Assembly: GCF_009730915.1 (NCBI RefSeq)
Contig: NC_052484.1
Span: 310,001-374,000 of the forward strand
DNA: 64,000 nucleotides
Reading direction: 5' to 3'
DNA from: Dioscorea cayenensis subsp. rotundata
Taxonomy: Eukaryota; Streptophyta; Magnoliopsida; Dioscoreales; Dioscoreaceae
Both the position numbers and the translations under genes were made by a program. The notes beneath the pieces are model-generated. The model saw only the letters and a list, made by a program, of their open reading frames with translations. It was not told the origin of the DNA and ran no database searches. Shown in pieces: positions 22,801 to 34,943 of this stretch (position 1 is its first letter; each line of letters opens with the position of its first letter).

Positions 22801-23932
22801 ATGGAGTTGAATACATATAGCAGCTGTAGTAAGTTTGGTGAAGGTGGGTTCAAAGTATGGCCTCCAAGGAGACAGCTGGAGTATAATGCCATTGATGATC
22901 CAGGGCCCTTCAGAGAGAAGACGCTGCACAATAGACTGGTTAGAACATCTTATAAGTATAAAACCATTAGGAAGGTCTGAGATAAGAATTTCTCCTATGT
23001 TTTCCCATTTCTGCTGTAGAATGGTCTTCACTTGCTCAAACAAAGGGGGCTTTCCAAAGAATTTACCGTAAAGGGAATACTGGAAACGAAGGTGAGCTCG
23101 ATTCAGGGTATCACGGTCGAGTTTAATGAACTCCGAGGTGGTTTCTTTGAGCTTGTTAAGGACTGCTGGGTTGTGGAGGGGAGAAGTCTCTTGGGACGAG
23201 GTGAGTTTGGAGGCAATTTGAGTCCAGGTGGGGGGAGAGGGACGCTGTGGATCAGACGGGGAAGCAGACCCCCCGCTTGCCATGGCAAGAGGGGGAGAGA
23301 AGAGGGGAGAGAGACAGAAGCAAGGGAGGCAAGCTCAGAGGAGAGGCTTCGTTAGCATCTAGAAAATCTAACCTGTTGTGCAAGTTGTTATACTTTGTGT
23401 TTGCTTAGTACGAAGAATGCATGCTGTGCAAATAAAGAAGAATATCAAGGACAAGTATTCGTATGGGTGAACTTAATTTGAACACAAAAATATGAATAAA
23501 ATTAATCTTGAAATGCAAATTGATAGATTTGGCTTGAAAAATACCATTCTGCTTTCCTTTAACTACCAAGTTTCCTTTTGCTTGTTATATGTTCTTGATT
23601 TATTTGGAAATGACACTGGTCTGAGTGTTGTTTGACGGTTTTGTTTGTTCTGCCTGGATTAGCTTTGCCAACTGTGAACTCCGTTCGATGGTGCTGGTTG
23701 ATACAAAGTAAGTACCTTTTGTTTGTATTTATTTGTGGGACAATATTCATCAGTTCATAATGTTTCTGAGCTGATGCTGCCATTTTGCAGCATGCTAGCG
23801 ATGGTGGATACCTCCAGTAGCAATTATCCTGGACAGAAACCTCATGGGCTTGGTCTGCCAAGTGATGTAGCTCATGAGGAGCTCCCCAAGAAAGAGGATC
23901 AGAATTACACCTGTTACTGTTGGATATTGTAA
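13865..23932 (+). CDS. Histidine phosphatase (phosphoglycerate mutase-like), copy 2
   Basis: Nine coding exons keep frame throughout: 13865-13924, 14489-14596, 15302-15381, 15934-16102, 16440-16514, 16685-16773, 16992-17111, 23663-23707 and 23791-23932, giving 295 residues. Exon borders and phases match copy 1, so the two are tandem duplicates; exon 15934-16102 is two codons longer. VRHAQGIHN and TSPLLR are kept, but the second active-site motif reads THSAFLECT instead of THSGFLYHT. The protein ends TCYCWIL, a CaaX-like tail absent from copy 1. No in-frame transit-peptide exon equivalent to that of copy 1 was recognised, so the ATG at 13865 is used. Intron 17112-23662 is enlarged by an antisense LINE. 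Parts of that intron outside the LINE still align with copy 1. Protein localisation may therefore differ between the copies; this is inference. Confidence 0.85.
17252..17268. repeat. LINE target-site duplication, left copy
   Basis: The 17 bases AACCTGTTGTGCAAGTT match 23370-23386 exactly and flank the LINE. The exact match suggests that the insertion is not very old or that decay has been slow. Confidence 0.9.
17580..21517 (-). pseudogene. Decayed LINE ORF2: endonuclease, reverse transcriptase, zf-RVT, RNase H
   Basis: The frame is split into pieces. 21146-21517 encodes the endonuclease start (NCRGLSS, then LVETRAN). 19607-21127 carries the endonuclease end (WLIIGDFNS, SDHSPLV) and the first reverse-transcriptase motifs (DYRPISLCN, LIKLDIEKAYD). 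The catalytic FLDD motif survives in another frame at 19414-19428. 18226-19164 covers the end of the reverse transcriptase and the start of zf-RVT (APRVKHFIWLMFHG), and 17808-18344 continues it (CVFCNIEYESIDHIFLDC). At about 17640-17760 a further frame reads ALCIALRTSSDRHLDIR and ALLDGRNP, an RNase H-like remnant. At least four frame changes separate these pieces, so the polyprotein cannot be made. Confidence 0.85.
22375..23283 (-). CDS. LINE ORF1 protein, DUF4283-like with one CCHC knuckle
   Basis: This is a 302-residue frame at the 5' end of the intronic LINE. Residues about 60-225 look like DUF4283 (LQQKWENIGEI, GPWIINGIILQLSPW, NLPIEFWS), followed by a zinc knuckle CX2CX4HX4C at C236, C239, H244 and C249. 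The domain order is the usual one for plant LINE and retroelement-derived zinc-knuckle proteins. A separate acidic frame at 21575-21919 is probably the displaced C-terminal part of the same ORF1, so this one is likely truncated by a frameshift. It is transposon protein with no host role seen. Confidence 0.7.
   Translation of the reverse strand: MASGGSASPSDPQRPSPPTWTQIASKLTSSQETSPLHNPAVLNKLKETTSEFIKLDRDTLNRAHLRFQYSLYGKFFGKPPLFEQVKTILQQKWENIGEILISDLPNGFILIRCSNQSIVQRLLSEGPWIINGIILQLSPWRPYFEPTFTKLTTAAICIQLHNLPIEFWSGDMLDTITGHLSKLMKVDELTLSLTRTKYARVCIELDLSKPLGKGFWLGDDHRVFVVVQYECLPTFCYSCGMIGHGSNSCNCAPSTGNASVSQPPRAHRGKEVRQMHSPLDVGVDPRVPCPSPDPVTSAPLAS
23370..23386. repeat. LINE target-site duplication, right copy
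   Basis: This is the second copy of the 17-bp duplication. The host intron resumes after it and aligns with intron sequence of PGM copy 1 around 7940-8100. Confidence 0.9.
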
Positions 23933-24353
23933 CAATATATGTCCAGTCCACAAAGCACAACATAACAAGCATTCTTTACTTCTTACTTTAATGCATGTTT
24001 TATTGCATGTTTCATGGCATGTTTTAGGGTCTTGCCATGTTTCTCATTCTTGAGTACCACCAATTTCTGATACTGGTCTTCCCAATATATAAGAACTAAA
24101 ACCACATGTAGACTCCTATTTGATTTACTTGTTCCAAATGCAAAAGTGTTCATAATGTGCTCTTAGAGCCTTATATATTGAAAAAAAATTGTAACAGATT
24201 TGTTATAAAATATGTAAAAATATTTTAGGCATATACAGGGACTTTATAAGGGATAGATCCCTTGCAATGGGAGTTTTTGGCAAACATAAGGATTTGAATT
24301 TGAAAACTGCTTAAGTGACTCCAGCCTCTACTAGTTAAGACCAATTATGCTTG

Positions 24354-24391
<38 letters not shown>

Positions 24392-25079
24392 ATCCAAAAT
24401 GATGCTTGAGTTCTTAGATAACAAATAATTGCTTCCAAAAGAAAGGATTTTTATATGTCATCCAACTTAATCTGTGAATGGATGCAAGAAAACAATGTGG
24501 TTTTCTTTCATGATGCACATTATTAGCATATGTGCTTATATCAGTATTTTCATTCCGGTTAAAGTGCATATTTCCCTGAATTGGTTTTTAATTTGTAAAG
24601 GTCGAGAGTAGAAGCCGCCAATTATTTCCCAGGAGATGGCAAGGAAATCCTTTTTTGTTTTTTAGGCTTGACTAGTACGGTACGAAAGCAAGTCCAAGGA
24701 GTACATGTTCCCGGGATGAAGTTGTGTCTGAAAACTAACAGTGTAAAACGCACAAGAAGGAGAAGAAAGAATAAAAGAAAGAAACACACAGACACACAAT
24801 TTACTCTTGATACATGCCATTATTACAGCCTTTAAGTCCTGATTCACAATGCGAAATTCATCTGAGCTTTTTTGTTTACATTTTAAATAACCAGCCTGTG
24901 AAGCTTCTTTATATATCAATGATAAGTTGCATCTTATAATCAAATCATTACTCCAAGAAAAGACAAGCACACAAACAGTAGCTGACCGAAGGCAATGGTA
25001 TTAGGAATATAAGAAACTTGCTTGCAAGCAAGGACTTGGAACTGTGTCAAGTACATATCCTGGTAGATGCATGATACAT
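23933..25079. other. Intergenic region between the convergent PGM copy 2 and FAAH genes
   Basis: Both neighbours end toward this interval, so it should contain both 3' UTRs and terminators. A (TA)n tract lies at about 24358-24389. No gene or RNA was recognised. Confidence 0.6.
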
Positions 25080-28000
25080 CTACTTGAGGACCTCCACCGA
25101 ACTTAGAATATCATAAAATGTTGAAGGCCTGTTCCTTGTTCTTGAACAGAGCTCCTGAAAATCAACAAAAATATTTGCTCCTAAGCATTATCAGTAGTAA
25201 AAAGATCAAGAATTGGTACCATCAAGGATAAAAGTGCAGGCAGTCTGCCCAGGATCATATGTGGTATATTCATAAATTTAGATACATCCAAACAGCTATA
25301 CTCTTTTGCCTAAACCTGGATAATTCATCATCATCTAAACCAAGAAATATGCTATTTGTGCAAAGCAGACTTCCCAATAACTTGCTCATCTGAAAACCTA
25401 TGTGGCCTGGTACGTGTCCAAGAAAAGGCAATAGTTGTTAATCATACGGGAAGTCTATCAAGGTCCTCTAAGTTTGTACAAGCAGATTGAAAATGATTAT
25501 TCAGATTCATTTTCATTATTTCAAAAAGCATACCTCAATTGCAGATGCCGCCCTCAGGATGGTAGCCTCACCCCATGGACGACCTATTAGTTGTAAGCCT
25601 ATTGGAAGTCCTTGTTTGTCATGACCAACCTGAATTTTCGAAGCATCCATCAGTACATATAGACATACACAAGCCTACAGTAAAATTAAATGCTAAAATC
25701 TGGAATGTATAGCATCTCATCTTACAATGCAAGCTCAACATCTTTGGTTTTGTATCTAAAGTGCTGCTGGCAGCTAATAGGAGCATCATGTTCAAAGTTT
25801 TCTTTCCCTCAAATCAGATTCACTCAGCTCTTACAGCTAACCTGATGGTCTTAGGCTAAAATTCTAGTTCAGTATCCAAGAGTCCAGACGTGATGTAAGT
25901 GATAATACACCATGCATATTTCCACAAAAATAAGATTTTATTTTAGAAAGCCAAATTACACAGAATTTTCATTATCATTTTTATTTACTATGTCTTACCT
26001 TAGTTTTAGTTAGTTTGATTCCATTTCTTCTTACCTACATCTAAGGTTAGTGGTATAATATCACATATTAACACCTAATGACTTTGTTCATCGTTTGTGG
26101 TCTTCTTTGCATGAGTGTGGTGAAAGGATTTCAAATTTGGAGTTCCTCGTTTAGTGTGGAGGAGATAACCTTGCAATGAGATTACCCCTATATGTATAAC
26201 TTGTAAGCAAGTATCACAAAATCAATTGATAGCTTACTATTCTTTAGCTAAGTCAATCAACCTCATGCTTCTAAGCTGACTTGTGCTTTCCAATCTATAT
26301 GGTCGATGACATCAGGCTAAAGTTTTATGGTATCAAGTAAAACACCAATTTATGAATTTATGGTATATCAGAGAGTGTATTACTTTCCCCTCGTCAGCAA
26401 GTTTGGGATAAGAATATAACAGTGAATTCCCCTATCAATTTCATCAGCTAGTCACAAATGCAATTGATGTTGCCAGCTTTTGAATGACTGTTATTACCCA
26501 CTTGGTAATATCAGAAACAGGTAAACAGGATGCTTCTCTTTGCAGACTAATCCAATTTATTCAGGCTAATTGCGCTCGTAGACGTGTTTTTGGTTGAATA
26601 AGCAAAGCCTGCACCAACCACAGTAAGTATATGCTAGTGGCTTGCCTGTGGCAGTTCTCTATTATCTACCTACAAGTTTTACTGAGGGAAAATACAGTTG
26701 TATCACTGCCTGAAACTACTCAGGATGTGAGGAATAGAAAATGTGTCCTTCACAAGTAACTTGCCAAATATATATCATGCAACAAATATACCATAAATGC
26801 AAATAAAAAGCAAGCTTTAGCATTTGGAGGAAAATATAACAATAAAAAGGAAATTTTAGTTACTGGAACAGAAATTGCGGGAAGACCAAGAAGATTTCCA
26901 GCTATTATGAATCGCATTAGATAACCTGTCAAGTAAGAATGAGATTGTCACATATCAACAAAAGAGTAATGTATGAAGTAGACTTTATGGAGTTTGCAGC
27001 CTAAATAACAAGGAAAAACATACCAGAATCCATTTGATATAACTATACCAACAAAGAGCATCCACATGGTAAAGGAGAGAATGTAATGAACAGGACATAA
27101 TAATTTCCATGATCTTGGAAGCTTACGAAAGAGGGAGACAGGGATGAGGGAATAGAAACTTCTTTAGGAAATATGATCTATGAAGTATAGAAGAAAACTA
27201 GATAATAAATTTACTATGTAGTAAATGTAAGTTAACTGCAACTAACAAATAGTTATATGAAGCTGCACCAGAGCATCCACCAAAAGATTATGACTACATG
27301 CCACAATATAAAGCTAAATCTAGATAATGCATTATTTGATATCGCCCAATGGGCATCATCCCCCTATCTAATTTATCAATATGTCTCATGCGCAATTTCT
27401 TCTTTATGCCATTAACCTTGCCTAGTAAGAGAAAAACAAGATTGAGAATAGCAAAAACATTCAGCCAAATGATGAGCATCCAATAATGCAAGTAGCGGAT
27501 CTTCAAAAAGAATACTTTTATTATTGACTCCAAAGATCCACTAAAATGGAACAGCAAACATACCAGATACTTCATAATTTGACTCTCCAGATGCCAGAGC
27601 ACTTGTAGGTATTTTAGGTGCAGTCATGCTGTGTAGCGAGAAGAAAATTCAATTAGTGAATATCCTGAATGCAAAGGGCCAGTTCTATGTAGAATTCCTT
27701 CTGAAGCAAGTTGTCATGCACCAAGAATTATCATGGGATAGTGTGCAAGTCTTATATGAACAAAAATGAAACCCCAGACAAAGACCATCTTGTCCGGGAG
27801 TCAGGGAAAAATGGAAAATTATGTTGGTAGGAAAATGGATTTCCAAATTTGGTAGTATAGGCAAACTGCTGTGCTAACTTCCCTGACATATTCTTATGAT
27901 ATTCTACCAAAACAACAAAATAGATGATAAGTGAGCAAATTACCCAGTTGTTGGGGTCACTATAATGTCAACCTTCTTGAAAGCTTCCATGTGATAGTGC

Positions 28001-31000
28001 ATTATCCTCCTCCTTTCATCACAGACCAAGTGCATGATAAATGAATAGAAGTCAAGACTCAATTCATCAAAAATCAATCATTTAAACCAAAAAATATGAA
28101 TCAGTATGTCCACAGATATTTGGCATTGTATTGATTATGCTGCTTTTAATAAATAGCTTACCAATATAAGCACACCATAGATCATTTTCCAACCAAATAA
28201 GAACAAAGAGAGAACTAGAAATATTTTCCCCCTTGAAACTACAGTAAATAGAAATCAGTGGATATGCACATTATTCCTTACCATTTGTATTTACTGACTT
28301 GAAAGGGTTTTCAATTTTCATTATATCAAAAGATAAGCAAAGGCTTTCATGATGCATATCCTACCCTACTCATATGTATAGGACACAGTTATTCTCCTAA
28401 AAGTGATTTAGTAATGCTTTAATAATCAAGGTCAGCTTCATAATACTGTCAAATTTACCTAATTCGTTGGGCAGCAACATATTCTGCAGCAGAAAATGAG
28501 CGAAAAAGTGCAAGACTAGTACGGGTGTCAAGTGTTAACTCCACTCCTTTCCTACAGAGATCGCCCTTTGATTGTTGTCAATCTTGTCATTGAACTTATA
28601 GTGTTTGAGTAAATGGCATATCATAATAGATTCAAACAGCAGAATTAAAAAATTGATTCTTAGGTGATAAACCAAAAGAAATTTGAGACTCTGACTCAGT
28701 ATTCACACCCGTCTTCACAATCGGGATTTAAGCTGCACAGAGATTCTGAACCAATTGAAACTACATGGGCAGTCCTCATCTCCTGCAGCTCTGGCAAAAT
28801 AATCTCCATTATCTACAAAATAGAATAAAGATTAGCTTCTTAGCAAAAGAAATTGTGTAAACAGTATAAATAAGCACATAGAAGCATCTGTTATGTACAA
28901 TGCCCATCCAAATGGCAAAATAAGTGATCTTTTCCAGGGCTAAAAGCAAGAAATATATATTTTTGCCAAAGAAATAAGAAAAAAGTGACCCACACATGTC
29001 TGATGATAGACTCACTTTGCATCCATAGGTATCTGAAAGCTGATTAAGGACATCCTGACACTTATTGGAGATATCGGTACATATGACATCATTAAACCAC
29101 TGCAAATAAAATTCAAGGCGTATAAACCTTATACTTAAATCTTGATAAATGGATAAAATCTGAAGGAACATAAACCATACCTCTGTATATTTCCCCAGTC
29201 TGAGAGACTGCAATGCATCTACATTATGAGGTGATGATAAATTGGGCAAACAAAGTGGTGCCTGCAAGAAACGGGAAATATGCTAAGGAATTTCCTTATA
29301 ATATGTTTTTGAGATTTATAAATCAAATCGGTAAGTTATTAAGTACCAGGAAGTTTGATGATAAGCCACATAATTTTGGATCTATGACAGTTGCTAGAAA
29401 TCCAGAACTATCATCATTGCATTGAAATATGAGGCAGTGATAGAGAGTGTGAAAATATTTGTTCTGGTTTTGTGGTCATTTTTCTAATCATTTAAATACA
29501 GTTCTGAAACAACTTGTGTCACATTCAACCACAACTAGCTCAAAATTAAGTATCTTTTTATCATCAAACAGGTTGCTTTATTTTTATTTTACTTCATCTT
29601 CCTCTTGGTTTTAAGTACCTCTGCAATTTCTCACTGTATTATCTATTTTTTAATGAAGCACTGGTGACCACGCTTCAGCAATAACTGAAAATTAATCCTA
29701 TTGGCTGTAACATCAGATGCCACACAATGCCCTTGAGTTTTGACATTCTTAGATCAACGAGGTTGTGTGTCTTTAAAAAATACGCACCATTTCACCTTTG
29801 TTATGAACCCATATTATACAAAATGAGACAGATTCTAACAATCTTGATTGTGTCATACCCAAACACTAGAGACACATGATTTTCATCCACAAATATGAAA
29901 TATAAACATATGTTGCTCTAGATTTTAACAAAATTTTTTGAAAGTGGGCAATAAAACCATGTGCATTTTTCCAAACAGAAGATAAGGTTATAGTAGTAAC
30001 CGGGATGTAAACTGATTCTGTCATCTGGAGAGGATCCTGACATTGCCGCATAGCTGAAAAATTCCAGTAATATTAGAATACCATATAACAAGTTTGAATA
30101 GAAATATGACCTTGGTCTTATTGAGAGGTAAAAATAGTAGAAAACATACATCAAATTTCAGAACAATGAAAAATGTACTACATATCTTAAACTATGTGAA
30201 ATGCCTTACATAGTTACAACTGAACCTCTATAAGTAAGATAAGAGGCTGTAAAGTTGACAGTGGTGGTTCAAAATAGGACATCATGATCAGAAGAAACAT
30301 GTATTAGAGCATCATGCTGTCTTTATCTGTCATGCACCAATTCATAAAGCCTTCTGAGATTGAATTCTAATGCTTTCATTATGCAAGCCATTCTAAACAT
30401 GAGCAGCAATAACCTCTATCTGATCCACAAGATATGTAAGATGATAATACCGTAATATGCATGAAAAGAGCTGCTGAAACCAATTTTCAAGATGGTGAGA
30501 TATCACTTGTGAAATTGGGCCTACAAGGATGCTTGGGCATCATATGCAATAAAATAAGCCATTGCTGACAGTTTCCATTAGTCCGGTTGTGTGTGAGTAT
30601 ATGTGTGTCCTTAGCAAGGACCACACTAATAAACACCCACAAGTCATTGCTTATGGCTGCAATCCAGTCAAGCCTTAAGAGACTAATACTAATTGTGATC
30701 TACAGCAAATTGTTTAACATATCAATTGCTCATAAGTGCCCCCATATCTACTCTCAGTGTCTCACCCATGATCAAACAGAATAACAGTTCATGATGCTTT
30801 TAAGAATCGTAAAGGAACTTGTGTCACCAGTTTGAATATCAGGCAATATGGGATCCAGTCAGATATTTGGGAAGAAGTCTGCAACCAGCACATTTCACAG
30901 CACCACAGAACATATGCAGATTTTGTAAATAAAAATGACAACGATGGACCTTGCATCATACCAGTATAAAGGGAAAAGTTGGTTATTGAAAGTGATTATC

Positions 31001-34000
31001 TAAAGAGAGCAAAATATACGTAATCGCAAAGCTTCTCACCAGAAAATGTGATATCTATTAGGCATGCTATGATTCTATGTTCATACTTTACATGCGTAAA
31101 AGAAAATGATCAGTTTACTTTCTGTCTAAGATAATATATGCATATATTGTATATATTCAATCTATATGAAAATTCTTACATCAGCATGATATCCTCAACC
31201 GTAGCTGCAAGAGGAGAAGCAACTTCAACAGTCCCACAACCACACAGTGCTCTACAAAATGATAAAGATAAAAAAAAAAAACTCAGTTGGTCGTGCAAGG
31301 AAGAGCACTGTAAAAAGGTACTGATTTCAATGAATGACTTCACTCAAAACAAAAAGAACATGTTTGTCCAAAATCAAATATATGTCGGAGACCGTAAAAG
31401 TGTGGCAAAGAATATACAAATCATAAAGCAGACAAAAGAAATGCAGTTTTATGACAGAACTATGAAAAGGATTTAAGAATGTTTATGATTGCTTACACTT
31501 CAACATTTGCATAAATTGGAAAAGGTGCATTGTACATGATCATTGCCAAATCACTTTTCATCACTCACACAGCACATATGCAATAAATGTTTTAAAGTTG
31601 TTAATTTCCTTTCTAAAATTTAACATATGTGCATCACAAATTTTGTTCATCACACTATTATCATGTAAGTTGTGTGTGCCCACACACGTGGGCGTCCAGG
31701 ATATATATTGGGTCCACCTCCCATGTTAGTTATAACTTTCTGTGGCTACACATATGAATTCTAAGAGTTCTCTTTGATATCTGCTCAATAATGTTTATCA
31801 TGTTGTTGTTATTGTCATGTCCATAAAAGAGCCTTCATCAGAAAAGTCACTAGAGAACATGCTACCTTTTGGAAGAAAACTACAAAAACACTAGAAATCT
31901 AAGAAATATCACTAGAAATAGATCTCAACAAGAAACAAGTCAATGATGGAATAATTGTAATTCAAGAACACTACCCTTCCATGTCAGTCCGGCCATAAGT
32001 TGTCTTTAAGCCCACAACACCACAAAGTGAAGATGGAATTCTAACTGAACCTGTCATCATAAAAATAAAATAAATCAGCCGAGTAAGATCCAAACCAGAA
32101 AAGTACACATACCCTAAAATTTTGTTTATAGGAACCTCCGCCATCTGTCCCGACTGCCGCTGAACATAATCCAGCTGCTACAAGGGCTGCTGGACCGGAG
32201 GATGATCCACCTGTGTATCTGTCAATTGCGTGTGGATTTCTTGTTGTCCTGAGAAACCACTTGGAGACAACATATGAGTACACAGACAATTGTAATGATA
32301 AGAGAGAAGACATCTAATCACAATGTTCATTGGAACAGCTAAGGCCATCCCAACTAGAAAGCAAATTTCGATTGACTGTCTTGGAAATAATACAAACACA
32401 CTAAATTCAAGCATCAAAGACTCGTGCATGTCATAAACATGTAGTCAGTGATCTAAATTCCTTTGCATCATTTTTTTTTTCCTTAAAGAAAGATTTATGA
32501 AGCTCGAAAGAGTTATAAAAAATATAGCCACTTATACACAAGCATATTCTTAACCTGATATTCTTTTTTGACAGAAGCATATTCTTAATCTAATATACTT
32601 TTTTTTAGTTTTTCCTCTGAATCAAGACGTTTTCAGCTCACCATGTCTCCTTCAACTCCTTATGAGCATATGTACAGTCATTTTGAATAGAAATTCTCTT
32701 AGTGGCAGTAAGCTACAGAACCAACCTATGCGATTCTTAAATTGACAGAATAACATAAAAACCTACCCATAATTTGGGTTGTTCCCAGTTGTCCCAAGCC
32801 CCAGCTCATGCATGTTTGCCTTCCCTATAAAAATCACTCCGCATCTCCGCAATCTAGCAAACACAGACTGCATCTCGCTTGACTGCGCGGACCTTGTGCA
32901 TCCATGTTGTTGCACCTGATTCAAAACAAGGCTAGAGCTTGCTTTCACTGGGACAGAGAGAAAATATTTTCAGGGTTACCTTTGGTTGGATAAGGTAGGC
33001 AGTCTATATCATCCTTAATTGCCATAAAAATGCCATCTAAAACAGATACGGGTTTTCCTGGAAGGGCCACAGTAACAAAATATAAGCTGATAGAAAAGAA
33101 AAGAAAGGAAGGAGGAAAACATGAATATAATATACCTTCTAAAAACCTCTGTGTGGAAGCTGCAGCTTGTTTCCTCACATCTTCAGCATTGAAAGTGATC
33201 AATAGATGTAAGGGAGTCTTACTATTGCTGGAGTTTTCAATCGCTGAAATGATATTCTCTGCAACCTTGTTTCCATACAGGAGATGCATTCACTACTCTT
33301 CAGCAGCTAACAAGTTATAATAACTTTTTTTAGTAGTAGTAACTTACATCTGATGGGGTTGTGAGTTTGAGATCTATATGCATGCGCAAAGTCACGGATC
33401 GTCCAATACAGAAATGAAGAATGGGAGTCTGAGTTCCAGTGCTTGGAAGGATCATAAGAAGTAAGACACTCCAATGCTGGTTCTAGACGGTTGGGAGGGT
33501 CAGTCTCTTCATCCAGTACAATGATCCCAGATTCTTGCTCTGCAATGTTCAGCCTGGTCACTATGAGTTCTCTCCAAGGAAGCACAAATGATGTTATACC
33601 AGGAAATCAGTTGAATAAAGGGGAGTTAACATGGAAAGGAGGCAAAATTTCAAATTTACAGAGTTTTTGAAAGGTTGTAAACCTATTCTACATGCCAAAG
33701 GATATGAACTACCAATTATCCATGAAACGGAGTGTCATCCTCTCAGGATGAGGGAGTATAGTTATAGCAATAGCAAAATATTCAATGAAACATAAAGCAA
33801 AAACTGTGGCCAAAAGCTATACATATACAGGAGCACAGATAGCAAAGGATCATCCATTTGTTATTGAATAAGAATTCCAGACTCACAATTGGTGCCTACA
33901 AAGAGTAAATATATGCTGAATTTACCTTGAGGTGGAAACTCGGGTCGAAACATTGGTGGCTCTGGAATCACGGTACTCCATAGCAACTGCTAGTAATAAG

Positions 34001-34410
34001 ATTGGTCTCCCGGTCATTTTTTTCAAAAATTCTCCACTTTAAGAAGTAGGATATACTACAATGACAGAATTGGATGAAGAAACAGAACCTGGGTAACATT
34101 ATTCTGACGCTTTAAAACAGACAAGACGAGGGATCCTATCAGCGGAGTTTCAACAAGCCAAACGAAAAGTCTCAGCATGAATCCCGTCAGATGGGGAGCT
34201 GCAGAGGTCGTCATTAAACAAGCAATCAGTCTGCTGAACTTTAAACACAAGGACAGAGCCATAGAGGAAAGTGCTGTATGCTGGTGATAATACTGAGAAA
34301 TAGAATTATTAAGGATCGGAAACAAAAACACCTTGGATTGGTTCCGGCTGATACTTGACGGCAGAGATATCGACCTCCTCGACGGGCAACAAGAAACGCT
34401 TCTTCCCCAT
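25080..34410 (-). CDS. FAAH: Fatty acid amide hydrolase (amidase signature family), 20 exons; three frame problems
   Basis: Exons in transcript order: 34332-34410, 34089-34198, 33926-33986, 33348-33539, 33136-33265, 32980-33057, 32767-32915, 32136-32248, 31975-32050, 31180-31251, 30001-30053, 29181-29261, 29016-29099, 28709-28812, 28459-28551, 27944-28012, 27564-27628, 26864-26925, 25534-25629 and 25080-25154. If frame is kept the product has about 612 residues, close to the 607 of Arabidopsis FAAH. The enzyme hydrolyses N-acylethanolamines and other fatty amides, usually at endomembranes. The Ser-cisSer-Lys triad is visible: Lys in [12 protein letters not shown], the Ser pair in [10 protein letters not shown] and the nucleophile in GTDGGGSVRIP. 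Start [16 protein letters not shown] matches family N-termini. An extra T at 32859-32861 (plus-strand AAA) breaks exon 7. Joins 33348/33265 and 30001/29261 each carry one base too many with the best GT-AG sites. No internal substitution-type stop was seen. Confidence 0.88.
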
Positions 34411-34478
34411 CTCGCTTTGCTAAGCTCTTTCTCTCCAAATCACACAGCAGTTAGACTGAGATCAAATAGGAAGCGGCC

Positions 34479-34506
34479 GATAAATAGATAGATAGATAGA
34501 TAGATA
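34479..34506. repeat. (GATA)n microsatellite in the FAAH 5' region
   Basis: About six GATA units lie 70-95 bases upstream of the FAAH start codon, probably in the 5' UTR. Confidence 0.75.
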
Positions 34507-34783
34507 TATAGAGAAATGGGAAATGGATGGTTAGTTACCACTACCACTACCACTGCCACTACCAGGAGGGAGGAAGCAAGAGTCGCCTCCCCTGTCGATA
34601 TCTAAGTTTTAGTGGCGAAGGTTTTGATATATCCCCTCGGACAGTGAGGGAGCCTGGGATCTGGAACGGGTCTACGATCCACAGAGCGGAGAAACCCACG
34701 TCCTGACGACGACGAGAGGGAGATTGGGATGATGGGGACGAGTATCCACTTATTTATTGACTTGGTCTGGATGAACAAACAAA

Positions 34784-34785
34784 CA

Positions 34786-34842
<57 letters not shown>

Positions 34843-34843
34843 A
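34784..34843. repeat. (AAT)n-(ATT)n palindromic microsatellite upstream of FAAH
   Basis: About eight AAT units are followed at once by about eleven ATT units, giving a perfect inverted repeat able to form a long hairpin. It lies about 400 bp upstream of the FAAH start, in the likely promoter or 5' UTR. Confidence 0.85.
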
Positions 34844-34943
34844 AACGATAGGGAAAGTTGATGAACGAGGCCAATGCCCGTGAGGAAGGAAGGAGTTAAG
34901 TCACGAGTGTGATATGTAATTCTGCTGCTGTGCACACGCGGGT

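Larger units (their letters stand above)
17269..23369 (-). mobile_element. Full-length but decayed LINE in intron 7 of PGM copy 2, antisense to the gene
   Basis: The 6.1-kb element is bounded by an exact 17-bp target-site duplication, AACCTGTTGTGCAAGTT, at 17252-17268 and 23370-23386. A T run at the low-coordinate end is the poly(A) tail of a minus-strand element. It is followed by a G-rich tract at about 17279-17297. Order on the minus strand is ORF1 with DUF4283-like region and zinc knuckle, a spacer, then endonuclease, reverse transcriptase, zf-RVT and RNase H-like remnants. The duplication and T run mark both ends of a target-primed insertion. Several frameshifts in ORF2 show it can no longer move by itself. 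It sits wholly inside an intron and does not touch the splice sites. Confidence 0.9.

Noticed and set aside
34602..34935. Frames rich in Ile or Asn upstream of FAAH
   Set aside because: They are translations of the AAT/ATT repeat, not proteins.
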